NCBI GenBank assembly: GCA_035536935.1 | Contig: DATLNC010000044.1 | Location: forward strand, 1 to 57,715 | DNA length: 57,715 nt | Reading direction: 5' to 3' | Source: DATMER01 sp035536935 | GTDB lineage: Bacteria; Acidobacteriota; Thermoanaerobaculia; Multivoradales; UBA5704 | Part shown: piece after piece, positions 15,741 to 23,508 of the stretch | Position numbering within the stretch: the first letter of the stretch is position 1 | Layout of the letters: the number at the start of each line of letters is the position of its first letter | Made by a program: the position numbers and the translations under genes | The notes under the pieces: model-generated | Told to the model about the DNA's origin: nothing | Database searches by the model: none | The model's input: the letters and a program-made list of their open reading frames with translations, nothing else

Positions 15741-16069
15741 GGAAGAAGGTCCGTCTGTACCAGGTGGCCAATGCCCGCTCGGGGGACAAGGGAGACGCCA
15801 GCAACGTCGGCCTGATCGCCAAGAGCCCCCAGCTCTTCGAGCTCATCCGCGAGCAGGCGACGCAGGAGCGGGTCAAGGAGCACTTCCGCGATGTCTGCCG
15901 CGGCGGAGTCGACCGCTACGAAGTGCCCAACCTGCTGGCGCTCAACTTCATCCTGCACGACTCGCTGGGCGGCGGCGGCACTGAGAGCCTGAAGACGGAT
16001 GCCCAGGGCAAGACCCACGCCCAGGGGCTTCTCCAGATGGAGATCGAGGTCCCGGAGGAGCTTCTGTGA
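15737..16069 (+). CDS. AtuA-like C-terminal (ferredoxin-fold) domain protein
   Basis: This 110-residue protein has VRLYQVANARSGDKGDASNV and then PNLLALNFILHDSLGGGGTE, the conserved sequence of the AtuA C-terminal domain. It is a stand-alone subunit here. The start overlaps the upstream stop, and its own stop overlaps the GTG of the enoyl-CoA hydratase. It is expected to associate with the DUF1446 subunit. Confidence 0.85.
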   Translation: MRKKVRLYQVANARSGDKGDASNVGLIAKSPQLFELIREQATQERVKEHFRDVCRGGVDRYEVPNLLALNFILHDSLGGGGTESLKTDAQGKTHAQGLLQMEIEVPEELL

Positions 16070-16863
16070 ACGACCGTCCGTACGAAAGGCTGGAGGTCCG
16101 GCGCGAGTGCGACCTGCTCTGGGTCACGCTGAACGATCCAGGGCGCGCCAACGCCCTGTCCCCGGCCCTGATGGAAGAGCTGACCTCGCTCTACCGCTCG
16201 CCGCTGCGCTCCGAGGGCATCCGTGCTGTGATCCTATCCGGCGCGGGGAAGAACTTCTCGGCCGGTGCGGACCTGGAGCACCTGCGCTCGCTCCTCGACG
16301 CGAGCGAGGACGAGAACCTGCGCGACTCGCTGCGCATGCGCGACCTGTTCGAAGCGGTGCTGCGGCAGGATACGCTGACCATCGCCCTGGTCCAGGGCTC
16401 CTGTGTGGCCGGCGGTTGCGGTCTGGCCACGGCGCACGACTTCGTGATTTCCGCGGAAGACGCCCGGTTCCTCTACAGCGAGGTGCGGATCGGCTTCGTC
16501 GCGGCATTGGTAGCCACCTACCTCCCGCTGCGCCTGCGCGGCTCGGACATCCGCGAGCTCCTTCTGTTCCCCCGCTTCCTGGAGGCGCGCCAGGCGCTGG
16601 AGATCGGCCTGGTCAACCGCGTCTGCCCCGCGGAGGACCTGCGGAAGGTCGGCGAGGCGCTGGCCGCGGAGATTCTGGAGACGGCGAGCTCGGAATCGAT
16701 CGCCCGCACCAAGCGGTTGTTGCTGGATGTGCTCGGCCGGCCGCTCGATCAGGCCATGCTCCATGCCGCGGGCGTCAATGCCGCGGCGCGGGGGACGGCC
16801 GACTGCAAGCACGGCATCGCGACCTTTCTGGAGACCAAGAAACCCCCTCGCTGGAGGGATTGA
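16066..16863 (+). CDS. Enoyl-CoA hydratase/isomerase family protein
   Basis: This 265-residue crotonase-fold protein has the CoA-binding and oxyanion elements LSGAGKNFSAGADLEHL and VQGSCVAGGCGLATAHDF, then SEVRIGFVAALVATY. The position of the usual second catalytic Glu is occupied within the SEVRIGF region. The start is the overlapping GTG (CTGTGA). With the carboxylase and AtuA proteins it fits hydration of an isohexenylglutaconyl- or methylglutaconyl-CoA-type intermediate (AtuE/LiuC role). Substrate is inferred from neighbours only. Confidence 0.85.
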   Translation: MNDRPYERLEVRRECDLLWVTLNDPGRANALSPALMEELTSLYRSPLRSEGIRAVILSGAGKNFSAGADLEHLRSLLDASEDENLRDSLRMRDLFEAVLRQDTLTIALVQGSCVAGGCGLATAHDFVISAEDARFLYSEVRIGFVAALVATYLPLRLRGSDIRELLLFPRFLEARQALEIGLVNRVCPAEDLRKVGEALAAEILETASSESIARTKRLLLDVLGRPLDQAMLHAAGVNAAARGTADCKHGIATFLETKKPPRWRD

Positions 16864-16875
16864 GGGCGGAGCTGT

Positions 16876-17541
16876 ATGCGCCTGATCCTGTTCGACATCG
16901 ACGGCACGCTGCTGGAATGCGGACCCCAGGTCCGGCCGATCCTGACCGACATCCTCGTCGAAGTGTTCGGCAGGATCGGCAACATCAACCGCTACGACCT
17001 GAGCGGCCGGACCGATCCGCGCATCGCGCTCGACCTTCTTATCGAAGCCGGGTTATCCAGGGAGGAGATCCTGCCGCGCCTGCCCGAGGTGAGGACGAAA
17101 TATGCCGAGAGGCTGGAGCGGGAGCTCGACGGGCAACGCATGCGGCTGCTTCCCGGGGTCTCCGAGACCCTGGAATTGCTCGCCCGGCGGAAAGACGTCG
17201 TCCTGGGGCTGGTGACGGGCAACTGGGAGCCGGGGGCCCGGACCAAGCTTTCCCGTTTCGACCTGAACCGGTACTTCGAATTCGGGGCGTTCGGCTGCGA
17301 TGGGGTGGAACGATCGGACCTGCCGCCCGTGGCCCTGGAGCGGGCGGAGCGGATCACGGGCCGGCGCTTCCGTCCCGAGGAGGCATTGATCGTGGGAGAC
17401 ACGATCCACGACGTGACCTGCGCCCAGGCTCACGGCATCCCGGTGCTCGCGGTCGCGACCGGCCGGACGACCGCCGAGACCCTGCGGGAAGGTGGGGCGG
17501 ATCGGGTCGTGGCGGATCTGACCGAGATCGCGGATTGGTGA
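16876..17541 (+). CDS. HAD-superfamily hydrolase, phosphoglycolate-phosphatase-like
   Basis: This 221-residue protein has motif I LILFDIDGTLLECG, motif II GLVTGN and motif IV EALIVGDTIHDVTCA, with a helical cap (residues about 20-90). This makes it a subfamily I haloacid-dehalogenase-type phosphatase. Motif III lysine is not obvious; an Arg-rich stretch (ALERAERI) occupies the region. It follows the hydratase by 12 bases and probably ends the operon. The physiological substrate is unknown. It ends one base before the convergent rhodanese gene. Confidence 0.85.
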   Translation: MRLILFDIDGTLLECGPQVRPILTDILVEVFGRIGNINRYDLSGRTDPRIALDLLIEAGLSREEILPRLPEVRTKYAERLERELDGQRMRLLPGVSETLELLARRKDVVLGLVTGNWEPGARTKLSRFDLNRYFEFGAFGCDGVERSDLPPVALERAERITGRRFRPEEALIVGDTIHDVTCAQAHGIPVLAVATGRTTAETLREGGADRVVADLTEIADW

Positions 17542-17542
17542 G

Positions 17543-17887
17543 CTAAGCCCCGACCGGCCCGCCGGCCCTCTCCCACTCCACCATGCCGCCGGTCAGCTCC
17601 ACCACCCGGCGGACTCCGAGAAAGCGCAACGCGAGGCTCGCCGCGCGCATGGCCGGATCCTCCGGCTCCTGCCCGACGACGATGAACTCGGTCCGGTCGT
17701 CCGTCCCATCCGGCAGCATCGTGATCCCCTCCGGCGGAGCGGAAAGGGCGCCCGGGATGTGGCCGCGGTCGTACTCCTCCCGCGTGCGCACGTCGACGAT
17801 CCGGTAAGGGGGGAAGGGCGCGCGTATCCGGCGGCGCACCTCGCCCGCGTGGGTCTTGAAGATCACACCATCGAAATGTGGGTCCAT
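17543..17887 (-). CDS. Rhodanese-like domain protein lacking the catalytic cysteine
   Basis: This 114-residue single rhodanese domain has the CH2-A motif IVDVRTREEYDRGHIPGAL and the C-terminal VELTGGMVEWERAG. The active-site loop, normally C-x-x-G-x-R-S after a VVY-type strand, reads IVVGQEPEDPAMRAAS, so the sulfur-accepting Cys is missing. It is therefore likely a binding or regulatory domain rather than a sulfurtransferase. AGGAGG lies before the ATG, and 23 bases separate it from the upstream hydrolase gene on the same strand. Confidence 0.8.
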   Translation of the reverse strand: MDPHFDGVIFKTHAGEVRRRIRAPFPPYRIVDVRTREEYDRGHIPGALSAPPEGITMLPDGTDDRTEFIVVGQEPEDPAMRAASLALRFLGVRRVVELTGGMVEWERAGGPVGA

Positions 17888-17910
17888 GTGGCCTCCTGGC
17901 TGGGGGGATG

Positions 17911-18726
17911 CTATCCCACCAGGTGCCGGCGGAACCAGCGCTGCGTGGCGTTCAGGGCTTGGATGAGCTGGGGAGTGGGTCCGACGAACGGGTGCCGGGC
18001 GCCGAAAGTGTGATTGGCGCTGGGGATTCTGAGCAGCTCTCCCGAAGAGGCTTCGGCCAGTCGGTCCCCCTCGGTTGCCGGGACGCTCTCATCGTCCTCG
18101 CCATGGACGATCAGCCATGGGGCGCGGACCGCGCGGGCGGCGGTGAGGATGTCGAGCTTGTCGCCGCGGGTCTCCAGCTCCTCCAATAGACCGAGCCCCA
18201 GGGCGAGCTGCTGGCCCGTACGGGCGTTGACCACCGGGAAGTGGCCGTCGCGGCGCCAGGCATCCTTTTGCTCGGGAGTGTAGCGGTCGAAGCTGGCCAC
18301 GGACGCCCAGGTGACCAGGGCACGCACCGGTTCGCGGGCAGCGGCAAGAACGGCGTTGCCGCCCCCACGGCTGTGGCCGAAGAGCCCCAGACGGGTGCGG
18401 TCCACCCGGCCGGGTGCGAGCGTCTCGCCGGTCGCCTCCAGCACGGTTAGGAGATCGGCGAGCTCCCGGCCGTGGGTGTTGGCCTGGAAGGCGTCCGGGG
18501 CGGTCACGAGGTCGTCCCCAGGGAGCATGCCCGTGCCGGAGAGATTGACGCGGACCACGACGAAGCCCCGGTCGGCCAGCAGGGCCGCGAGATAGGGGAA
18601 GAAGCCCCAATCCATGAAGCCCTTGAACCCATGGCAGACGACTACTGTCGGCCGCTCACCCGGTTCGTCCGGCAGGTCAATCATCCCATGGAGAGATCCG
18701 AGCGTGAAGGGGACGGTCGTGCTCAT
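17911..18726 (-). CDS. Alpha/beta-hydrolase (dienelactone hydrolase-like/serine hydrolase)
   Basis: This 271-residue protein has the oxyanion strand VVVCHGFKGFMDWGFFPYLA, nucleophile elbow GHSRGGGNA, acid in WLIVHGEDDESVPA and base His in SANHTFGARHPF, giving a complete Ser-Asp-His triad. It has no signal peptide and is probably a cytoplasmic esterase or peptidase-type hydrolase. A TACAAT hexamer ends 6 nt before the ATG. This -10 overlaps the oppositely oriented -10 of ygfZ. Confidence 0.85.
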   Translation of the reverse strand: MSTTVPFTLGSLHGMIDLPDEPGERPTVVVCHGFKGFMDWGFFPYLAALLADRGFVVVRVNLSGTGMLPGDDLVTAPDAFQANTHGRELADLLTVLEATGETLAPGRVDRTRLGLFGHSRGGGNAVLAAAREPVRALVTWASVASFDRYTPEQKDAWRRDGHFPVVNARTGQQLALGLGLLEELETRGDKLDILTAARAVRAPWLIVHGEDDESVPATEGDRLAEASSGELLRIPSANHTFGARHPFVGPTPQLIQALNATQRWFRRHLVG

Positions 18727-18732
18727 GATCGC

Positions 18733-18742
18733 ATTGTAGACT
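18733..18742. promoter_or_regulatory. Overlapping divergent -10 boxes for the hydrolase and ygfZ
   Basis: Within a 23-bp gap, TACAAT (minus strand, 18733-18738) lies 6 nt before the hydrolase ATG and TAGACT (plus strand, 18737-18742) lies 7 nt before the ygfZ ATG. The two hexamers share two base pairs, so polymerase can occupy only one at a time. Both transcripts would be leaderless. Confidence 0.55.
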
Positions 18743-18749
18743 CACCCCC

Positions 18750-19748
18750 ATGGCCACTAAACCATTGCCTCTCGACGGACTCGAGATCGGCGAGCCGGAC
18801 GGCTTCCCGGTTCCCCTCCGCTATGGGCCGGTCGAGGAGGAGCACCGGGCGCTACGGGAGGGCGCCGGCATCGCCGACTTCTCCTGGCGCGGACGCCTGG
18901 AGCTGCTGGGCAAGGACCGTCTCCGCTTCCTCCACAACTATCTGACTTGTGACGTGAAGGGGCTGACCTCGGGCGCCGGAGCCTACGGCTTTTTCACCAA
19001 TCCCCTGGGGCGCATCCTCTCGGACGCCGTGGTCCTTGCCCACGAGGATCGCCTGTGGGTCGAGGTCGGTCCGGGCCAGGAAGAGCCGATCGCCACGCAC
19101 CTGAAGAAGTACCTTCTCGCCGACCGGGTGGAGATCCGGAGCCTGGACGACATGCTGCCGATCACCGTCCTGGGCCCTCGCGCCGAGGCGATCCTGGGAG
19201 CCGATCTCTCCTCGCTTGGGGAGCCCTGGAGCCACGGCCGGATTTCAGTCCATGGCACCGAGGTGGAGCTTCAGCGCCGAGGGCTCATGGGAACGTCCGC
19301 CTGGACACTATGGGTCTCGGCCTCGGTGGCGGCACCCTTAGTCGAGAGGCTGATGGATGAAGGGGCGCGAACGGTGGGTTTCGAAGCGCTGGAGGCGTTG
19401 CGCGTCGAGGCGGGCATTCCGCGTTTCGGACGGGACTTCGGCCCCGACAACTTCCCCCAGGAGACCGGTATCGAGGAAGCGGTCAGCTACACGAAGGGCT
19501 GCTACCTGGGACAGGAGGTCGTGGCCCGCATTCACTATCGCGGGGGCGTGCAGAACGTGCTGCGGAAGCTGGTTTTCGAGGGGATCGAGCCCTCGCAGGG
19601 CGTGGCGCTGCTCCACGATGGCCGCGAGGCGGGGAGGGCCACTACCGTCGTCGGCTCGATGGGACTCGGAATCCTCCACCGCCGCGCGGCCGAGCCGGGC
19701 ACCCGGGTAGAGGTGGAGGGCGGGGGGACCGCCCTCGTTAGACCGTGA
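18750..19748 (+). CDS. ygfZ: YgfZ/GcvT-domain folate-binding protein of Fe-S cluster metabolism
   Basis: This 332-residue protein carries the diagnostic KGCYLGQE at residues 249-256, together with the GcvT-type start ADFSWRGRLELLGKDRLRFL and HNYLTCDVKGL. YgfZ uses tetrahydrofolate to support assembly or repair of certain Fe-S enzymes. It converges on and overlaps by 11 bases the A-type Fe-S carrier gene, a functionally related neighbour. Confidence 0.9.
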   Translation: MATKPLPLDGLEIGEPDGFPVPLRYGPVEEEHRALREGAGIADFSWRGRLELLGKDRLRFLHNYLTCDVKGLTSGAGAYGFFTNPLGRILSDAVVLAHEDRLWVEVGPGQEEPIATHLKKYLLADRVEIRSLDDMLPITVLGPRAEAILGADLSSLGEPWSHGRISVHGTEVELQRRGLMGTSAWTLWVSASVAAPLVERLMDEGARTVGFEALEALRVEAGIPRFGRDFGPDNFPQETGIEEAVSYTKGCYLGQEVVARIHYRGGVQNVLRKLVFEGIEPSQGVALLHDGREAGRATTVVGSMGLGILHRRAAEPGTRVEVEGGGTALVRP

Positions 19749-20121
19749 AGGACGAGCCGCAGCCGCAGGAACCCTTGGCCTGCGGATTGAGGAACTTGAA
19801 CCCGGCGCCGGCCATGCCCATCACGTAGTCGACCGTGGTGCCCTCCAGATACCGGGCGCTGACCGCGTCGACGTAGATCGTCAGACCGTTCTGCTCGTAG
19901 ATCCAGTCGTTCTCTCTCGCCTCGTTTTCGTAGTCGAGGGCATATTCGAAGCCGCTGCACCCGCCGCCCCGCACCGCGATGCGGAGGCCGTGCGTGGCGT
20001 CGATGCCCTCCTGCTCGCGAGTGATCTTCACCATCTCGGCCGCCTTGGGTGTCAAGGTGACGGGGGTATCCGCCTGCGGGGCCGTGTGAGTATCCGGCTG
20101 GATGGACTGCGTATTTTCCAT
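19738..20121 (-). CDS. erpA: A-type iron-sulfur cluster carrier (ErpA/IscA family)
   Basis: This 127-residue protein has the A-type carrier core VTLTPKAAEMVKITREQEG, GGGCSGFEYALDY and the C-terminal CGCGSSF, giving the three conserved cysteines that hold a cluster. A Gln/Thr/Pro-rich 20-residue N-terminal extension precedes the domain. GGAGGAG lies upstream of the ATG. Whether it corresponds to ErpA, IscA or SufA cannot be resolved from sequence alone. Confidence 0.85.
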   Translation of the reverse strand: MENTQSIQPDTHTAPQADTPVTLTPKAAEMVKITREQEGIDATHGLRIAVRGGGCSGFEYALDYENEARENDWIYEQNGLTIYVDAVSARYLEGTTVDYVMGMAGAGFKFLNPQAKGSCGCGSSFTV

Positions 20122-20204
20122 GATGCTTCTCCTCCACTGAGGGAACAGGTAGGGCCAGAAGGGAATTTCACGCTAGTTGAGCCCAGGTGTCAAATCCCCC
20201 GCGA

Positions 20205-20210
20205 TATGAT
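20205..20210 (+). promoter_or_regulatory. TATGAT -10 box, leaderless HAD gene
   Basis: TATGAT ends 6 nt before GTG 20217, placing the transcription start at the start codon. This decides for the GTG at 20217 rather than the in-frame GTG at 20187, which would lie upstream of the promoter. Confidence 0.55.
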
Positions 20211-20216
20211 GACCCC

Positions 20217-20924
20217 GTGCTGCGGGCCATCCTCTTTGATTTCAACGGCATCCTCGTCGACGACGAGCCGGTCCACCTGGAGATGTTCCAGCGCGTGCTC
20301 GCCGAGGAGGGAGTCTCGCTGACTGCCGAGGACTACTACCGCGACTATCTGGGTTTCGACGACCGGGGGTGCTTCGCCGCCGTCCTCCAGAAGGCGGGCG
20401 AGCCGGCCACGGTCCCCCGCCTGATGCGCCTGATCGCCCGCAAGGCCAGCTACTACCAGGAGCGGATGCGCCAGAGCGGCTACCCGTTCTTTCCGGGCGC
20501 CGCCGAGCTGGTGCGGGAGCTGGCCTCCGCCGGCCGCATGCTCGGCATCGTCAGCGGTGCCCTGCGCGAGGAGGTGGAAGGCGCCTTGCGCCAGGCGCGG
20601 CTCCTGGACCTCTTCAAGCTTTTGGTGACCGCCGAGGACGTGAGCGAAGGCAAGCCCGACTCCGAGGGCTATCGGCGCGCGCTCGAAGGACTCAACTCCC
20701 TGCCGCCCTTGCCGGAGCGCCTGTTCCATCCCCACGAGGTGCTCGCGATCGAGGACAGTCCGGCCGGCCTCTCGGCCGCGGCGGACCTGGGGCTGACCAC
20801 GCTGGGTGTAGCCCATACCTATTCTCCCGAGCGCCTGCGCACGGCCGATGCCGTGGCGCGGAGCCTGGAGGGAATGACCGTCGAGCGTCTGGAGCAGCTC
20901 CTCGCCGAGGCGAGCCGCAGGTGA
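20217..20924 (+). CDS. HAD-superfamily phosphatase, beta-phosphoglucomutase/phosphatase-like
   Basis: This 235-residue protein has motif I AILFDFNGILVDDEPVHLEM, motif II LGIVSGALREE, motif III within VSEGKPDSEGYRRALE (Lys) and motif IV VLAIEDSPAGLSAAADLGL. It has a helical cap between motifs I and II. Note Asn in DFNG where DxDG is usual; the second Asp acts as general acid in many HAD phosphatases, so activity may be altered. The start is chosen from the -10 box. The last codons overlap the next gene. Confidence 0.85.
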   Translation: MLRAILFDFNGILVDDEPVHLEMFQRVLAEEGVSLTAEDYYRDYLGFDDRGCFAAVLQKAGEPATVPRLMRLIARKASYYQERMRQSGYPFFPGAAELVRELASAGRMLGIVSGALREEVEGALRQARLLDLFKLLVTAEDVSEGKPDSEGYRRALEGLNSLPPLPERLFHPHEVLAIEDSPAGLSAAADLGLTTLGVAHTYSPERLRTADAVARSLEGMTVERLEQLLAEASRR

Positions 20925-21487
20925 GCCTGCTGGACTCCGGGGTCCGCCGCCAGGCCGAGCAGTTCGTCCGCCCGCTCTACGCGGGGCTCGACGGCGTCCA
21001 GACCTTCGGTCAGGTGGAGCGGCTCCGCGCCCGCATCGCCGCCATCCGCGGCGAGATGGACATCGACGAAGATCTGCTGGAGCTTTTGCTCCTGCTCCAG
21101 GGGGTGGTCGACCGTCTGGGCTCGCTGGCTCCGAGGGGCCGGCTCGATCTTTTCCTGAAGGGCCTTGGACTGGCGGACGACCTGGCCCGGCGGGTGCGCA
21201 ACGGGCTCGGACGGCTGCGGGAGGATCCCCGCGGGCTCGAAGAGGAGCTGGTCCACGACGCCCTGCTCCTGGAGTCGGCCGGCGTGGTCGCCACGGCCGA
21301 GCGGCTCATGGCGGCGGGCAAGAAGCGGACCCCCGTGGCCCGCGCGCTCGCGCAGCTCGATCCGGGCCCATCCGCCGAGCGCTATCGCACGCCGCGCGCC
21401 GGGGCGCTGGGCGCGGAGAGGCGCCGGGAGGCCGAGCTGTGGATCGAGGAGCTGAAGCGGAAAGTGGCGGAGGAAGGAATCAGTTGA
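20921..21487 (+). CDS. Helical protein of unknown function coupled to the HAD gene
   Basis: The GTG overlaps the HAD stop (GGTGA), giving 188 residues that are almost entirely helical and rich in Leu, Arg and Glu (DEDLLELLLLLQGVVDRLG, then LADDLARRVRNGLGRLRED). There is no signal peptide or membrane segment and no motif I can name. Tight coupling suggests a function with the phosphatase. The 3' end overlaps the convergent DUF2203 gene by eight bases. Confidence 0.6.
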   Translation: MSLLDSGVRRQAEQFVRPLYAGLDGVQTFGQVERLRARIAAIRGEMDIDEDLLELLLLLQGVVDRLGSLAPRGRLDLFLKGLGLADDLARRVRNGLGRLREDPRGLEEELVHDALLLESAGVVATAERLMAAGKKRTPVARALAQLDPGPSAERYRTPRAGALGAERRREAELWIEELKRKVAEEGIS

Positions 21488-21833
21488 TCGGGAGCCGTTC
21501 CGCGAACCCTTCCTCGTAAGTGTGGAAGAACCCGATCGCCTGCTCCGGGAAGCGCCAGCAGTAATAGCCGTCGCCGCTGTCCCAGTCGACCAGCCAGAGA
21601 CCTTTGACTTCGCAGCCGATGGAGCTCACCTGCTTCGCCCAGAAGCTGATGATCTTCTGGTACTCGTCCTCGATCTCCTCCCGGCGGTCGTCCATCTCTT
21701 CCCGGCTTCCCACGGTCGTAGTCAGAGACTCGATCCGGCGCACGGCCGCCGTGGTCAGGTCGCGTACGACCGGGAATGTAGACAGAGCTTCATCATAAGA
21801 GAAAATCCTTTTGCTGCGGCGCTTCTTGGACAT
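21480..21833 (-). CDS. DUF2203-family protein
   Basis: This 117-residue protein starts SKKRRSKRIFSYDEALSTFP and contains a helical middle. It ends with WLVDWDSGDGYYCWRFPE and GFFHTYEEGFAERLP, the signature Trp/Tyr-rich C-terminus of DUF2203 proteins (function unknown). The ATG at 21833 gives the usual family length; longer readings add unrelated sequence. TACAAT lies 9 nt upstream with no Shine-Dalgarno. It is divergent from thymidine kinase with a 46-bp gap. Confidence 0.8.
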   Translation of the reverse strand: MSKKRRSKRIFSYDEALSTFPVVRDLTTAAVRRIESLTTTVGSREEMDDRREEIEDEYQKIISFWAKQVSSIGCEVKGLWLVDWDSGDGYYCWRFPEQAIGFFHTYEEGFAERLPIN

Positions 21834-21879
21834 AAGAAACAGATTGTACCAGAGACGCACCTGGGGTAGATTGACTCCG

Positions 21880-22485
21880 GTGAACATCAAGGACAGCCCA
21901 ACAGAGAGGGTATTGGGGCCACGGGGCCACGTCGAGGTCATCGCCGGCGGCATGTTCTCTGGCAAGAGCGAGGAGCTGGTCCGGCGCCTGCGCCGGGCGG
22001 CCATCGCCCGCCAGAAGGTGCAGGTCTTCAAGCCGGGCTCCGACAACCGCCACGATCCCTGCCTGCTGGTCACCCGCGACAACCGCGAGCTGGAGGCGGT
22101 GAGCGTCACGTGCAGTTGCGAGCTGCGTCAGCGGCTCGATCCTGCCGTCGAGGTCGTCGGCATCGACGAGGCGCAGTTCTTCGACCTCGAGCTGGTGGGG
22201 CTGGTGAGCGAGCTGGCCGACCGGGGGCTGCGGGTGATCGTGGCCGGCCTGGACCTCGACTATCTCCGCCGGCCGTTCGGGCCGATGCCGCAGCTCCTCG
22301 CCCTGGCCGAGTACGTGGACAAGATGCACGCCGTCTGCATGCGTTGCGGCGAGCCCGCGTGCTACAGCCAGCGCACGGCGGGCGGCAGCGAGCAGCTCCA
22401 AGTGGGAGATACGGAGTCCTACGAGGCGCGCTGCCGGGGCTGTTACGAGCGGTTCGAGCCTTCGGCGTCCAGCGGGACCGGCTGA
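21880..22485 (+). CDS. tdk: Thymidine kinase
   Basis: This 201-residue protein has P-loop EVIAGGMFSGKSEELVRRL, the DEAQF box (VVGIDEAQFFDLELV), the lasso region and a zinc-binding set CMRCGEP ... CRGCY. These are the type II thymidine kinase features. The enzyme phosphorylates thymidine for salvage. I chose GTG 21880 because TAGATT lies 7 nt before it, which makes the transcript leaderless; a TTG nine bases upstream is an alternative. Confidence 0.9.
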   Translation: MNIKDSPTERVLGPRGHVEVIAGGMFSGKSEELVRRLRRAAIARQKVQVFKPGSDNRHDPCLLVTRDNRELEAVSVTCSCELRQRLDPAVEVVGIDEAQFFDLELVGLVSELADRGLRVIVAGLDLDYLRRPFGPMPQLLALAEYVDKMHAVCMRCGEPACYSQRTAGGSEQLQVGDTESYEARCRGCYERFEPSASSGTG

Positions 22486-22862
22486 TTGTTCTGGTCGACG
22501 TGGACGTAGACCACCTCGGCCTCGGTGACCTTGACCCGTCCCGCGCCGCGAGTTCGGCGCTCGGCCTCCACGACCACCTTGACGGTGATCGAAGTCCTGC
22601 CCAGGCGCACCGTCTCGGTATAGAAGCTGACCAGGTCGCCGACGAAGACCGGAGCGTGGAAGACCACCTCGCGCATGGACACGGTGACCAGGCGGCCGGT
22701 GATGTGGCGGTGGGCCTCCACCGCGCCCGCAAGGTCGATATGGGAGAGGATGATGCCGCCGAAGATCGTGCCCAGGGCGTTCGTATCCTTCGGCATCATG
22801 ATGACCCGGATGGCGGGCTGCGTCGGTCCGCTGCTGGCGGTGGGGTGGTCCATGGCCGTCAT
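22443..22862 (-). CDS. Acyl-CoA thioesterase, hotdog fold (YciA/BFIT-like)
   Basis: This protein of about 139 residues carries PKDTNALGTIFGGIILSHID followed by LAGAVEAHRHITGRLVTVSM, the hotdog active-site loop and helix of acyl-CoA thioesterases, and ITVKVVVEAERR in the last strand. A TAGGAT hexamer lies 3 nt before ATG 22862 and 12 nt before the next ATG at 22853 (MDHPTAS). The latter start may be the real one. It overlaps the tdk 3' end tail to tail by 43 bases. Confidence 0.85.
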   Translation of the reverse strand: MTAMDHPTASSGPTQPAIRVIMMPKDTNALGTIFGGIILSHIDLAGAVEAHRHITGRLVTVSMREVVFHAPVFVGDLVSFYTETVRLGRTSITVKVVVEAERRTRGAGRVKVTEAEVVYVHVDQNNQPVPLDAEGSNRS

Positions 22863-22905
22863 GCTATCCTAAGGCTCGTCTCTTGAGCCGTTTACCCACG
22901 ACAAG

Positions 22906-23508
22906 ATGCCGGAATCCGGTCCGTTCCCTTCGCAGACAGTCCCTTCGGGGCCGACCGATGCCATGCTCCTGCGGCAGGTCCTGGAGCGGCGTCCGCAGGC
23001 GCTCGAGGATCTCTATGACCGGCACGCGCCCACCCTCCTGGCGCTCGCCCGGCGCATTCTGAACGGTTCCTCTGACGCCGAAGAGATCCTGCAGGAAGTC
23101 TTCCTCCACGTTTGGAACAACGCCGCCCGCTACGACCCGGGGCGCTCGTCGGTCTCCACCTGGCTGGTGCTGATCACCCGCAGCCGGGCCATCGACCGCC
23201 TGCGCAACCGCAAGGTCGTGGAGCGGGTGCACGAGGCCGCCCATCAGGAAGATCTGGTCGGGCATGCATCCCCCGAGGGGGTGGAATCCGTATTCTTCCG
23301 AGAGAGGCGCCAGCGGGTGAAGTCCGAGCTGGACAAGCTGCCTCCCGAGCAGAAGCAGGTTCTGGAGATGGCCTTCTACGAGGGCCTCTCCCAGAGCGAG
23401 ATCGCCGACCGGGCGGGTCTGCCGCTGGGCACGGTCAAGACGCGGACGCTGCTCGCCATGAAAAAGCTGCGGGGCGCCCTGCGCTCCGACATCCGGGAGC
23501 TTTTGTGA
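22906..23508 (+). CDS. ECF RNA polymerase sigma factor (sigma-70 family)
   Basis: This 200-residue protein has region 2 (LEDLYDRHAPTLLALARRIL, then ILQEVFLHVWNNAARYDP) and region 4 helix-turn-helix (GLSQSEIADRAGLPLGTVKT). The linker lacks region 3, as in ECF sigmas. The arrangement is that of the sigma-K/RpoE class paired with an RskA-like anti-sigma. The coupled downstream gene is its predicted inhibitor. The start ATG lacks a strong Shine-Dalgarno. Confidence 0.9.
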   Translation: MPESGPFPSQTVPSGPTDAMLLRQVLERRPQALEDLYDRHAPTLLALARRILNGSSDAEEILQEVFLHVWNNAARYDPGRSSVSTWLVLITRSRAIDRLRNRKVVERVHEAAHQEDLVGHASPEGVESVFFRERRQRVKSELDKLPPEQKQVLEMAFYEGLSQSEIADRAGLPLGTVKTRTLLAMKKLRGALRSDIRELL

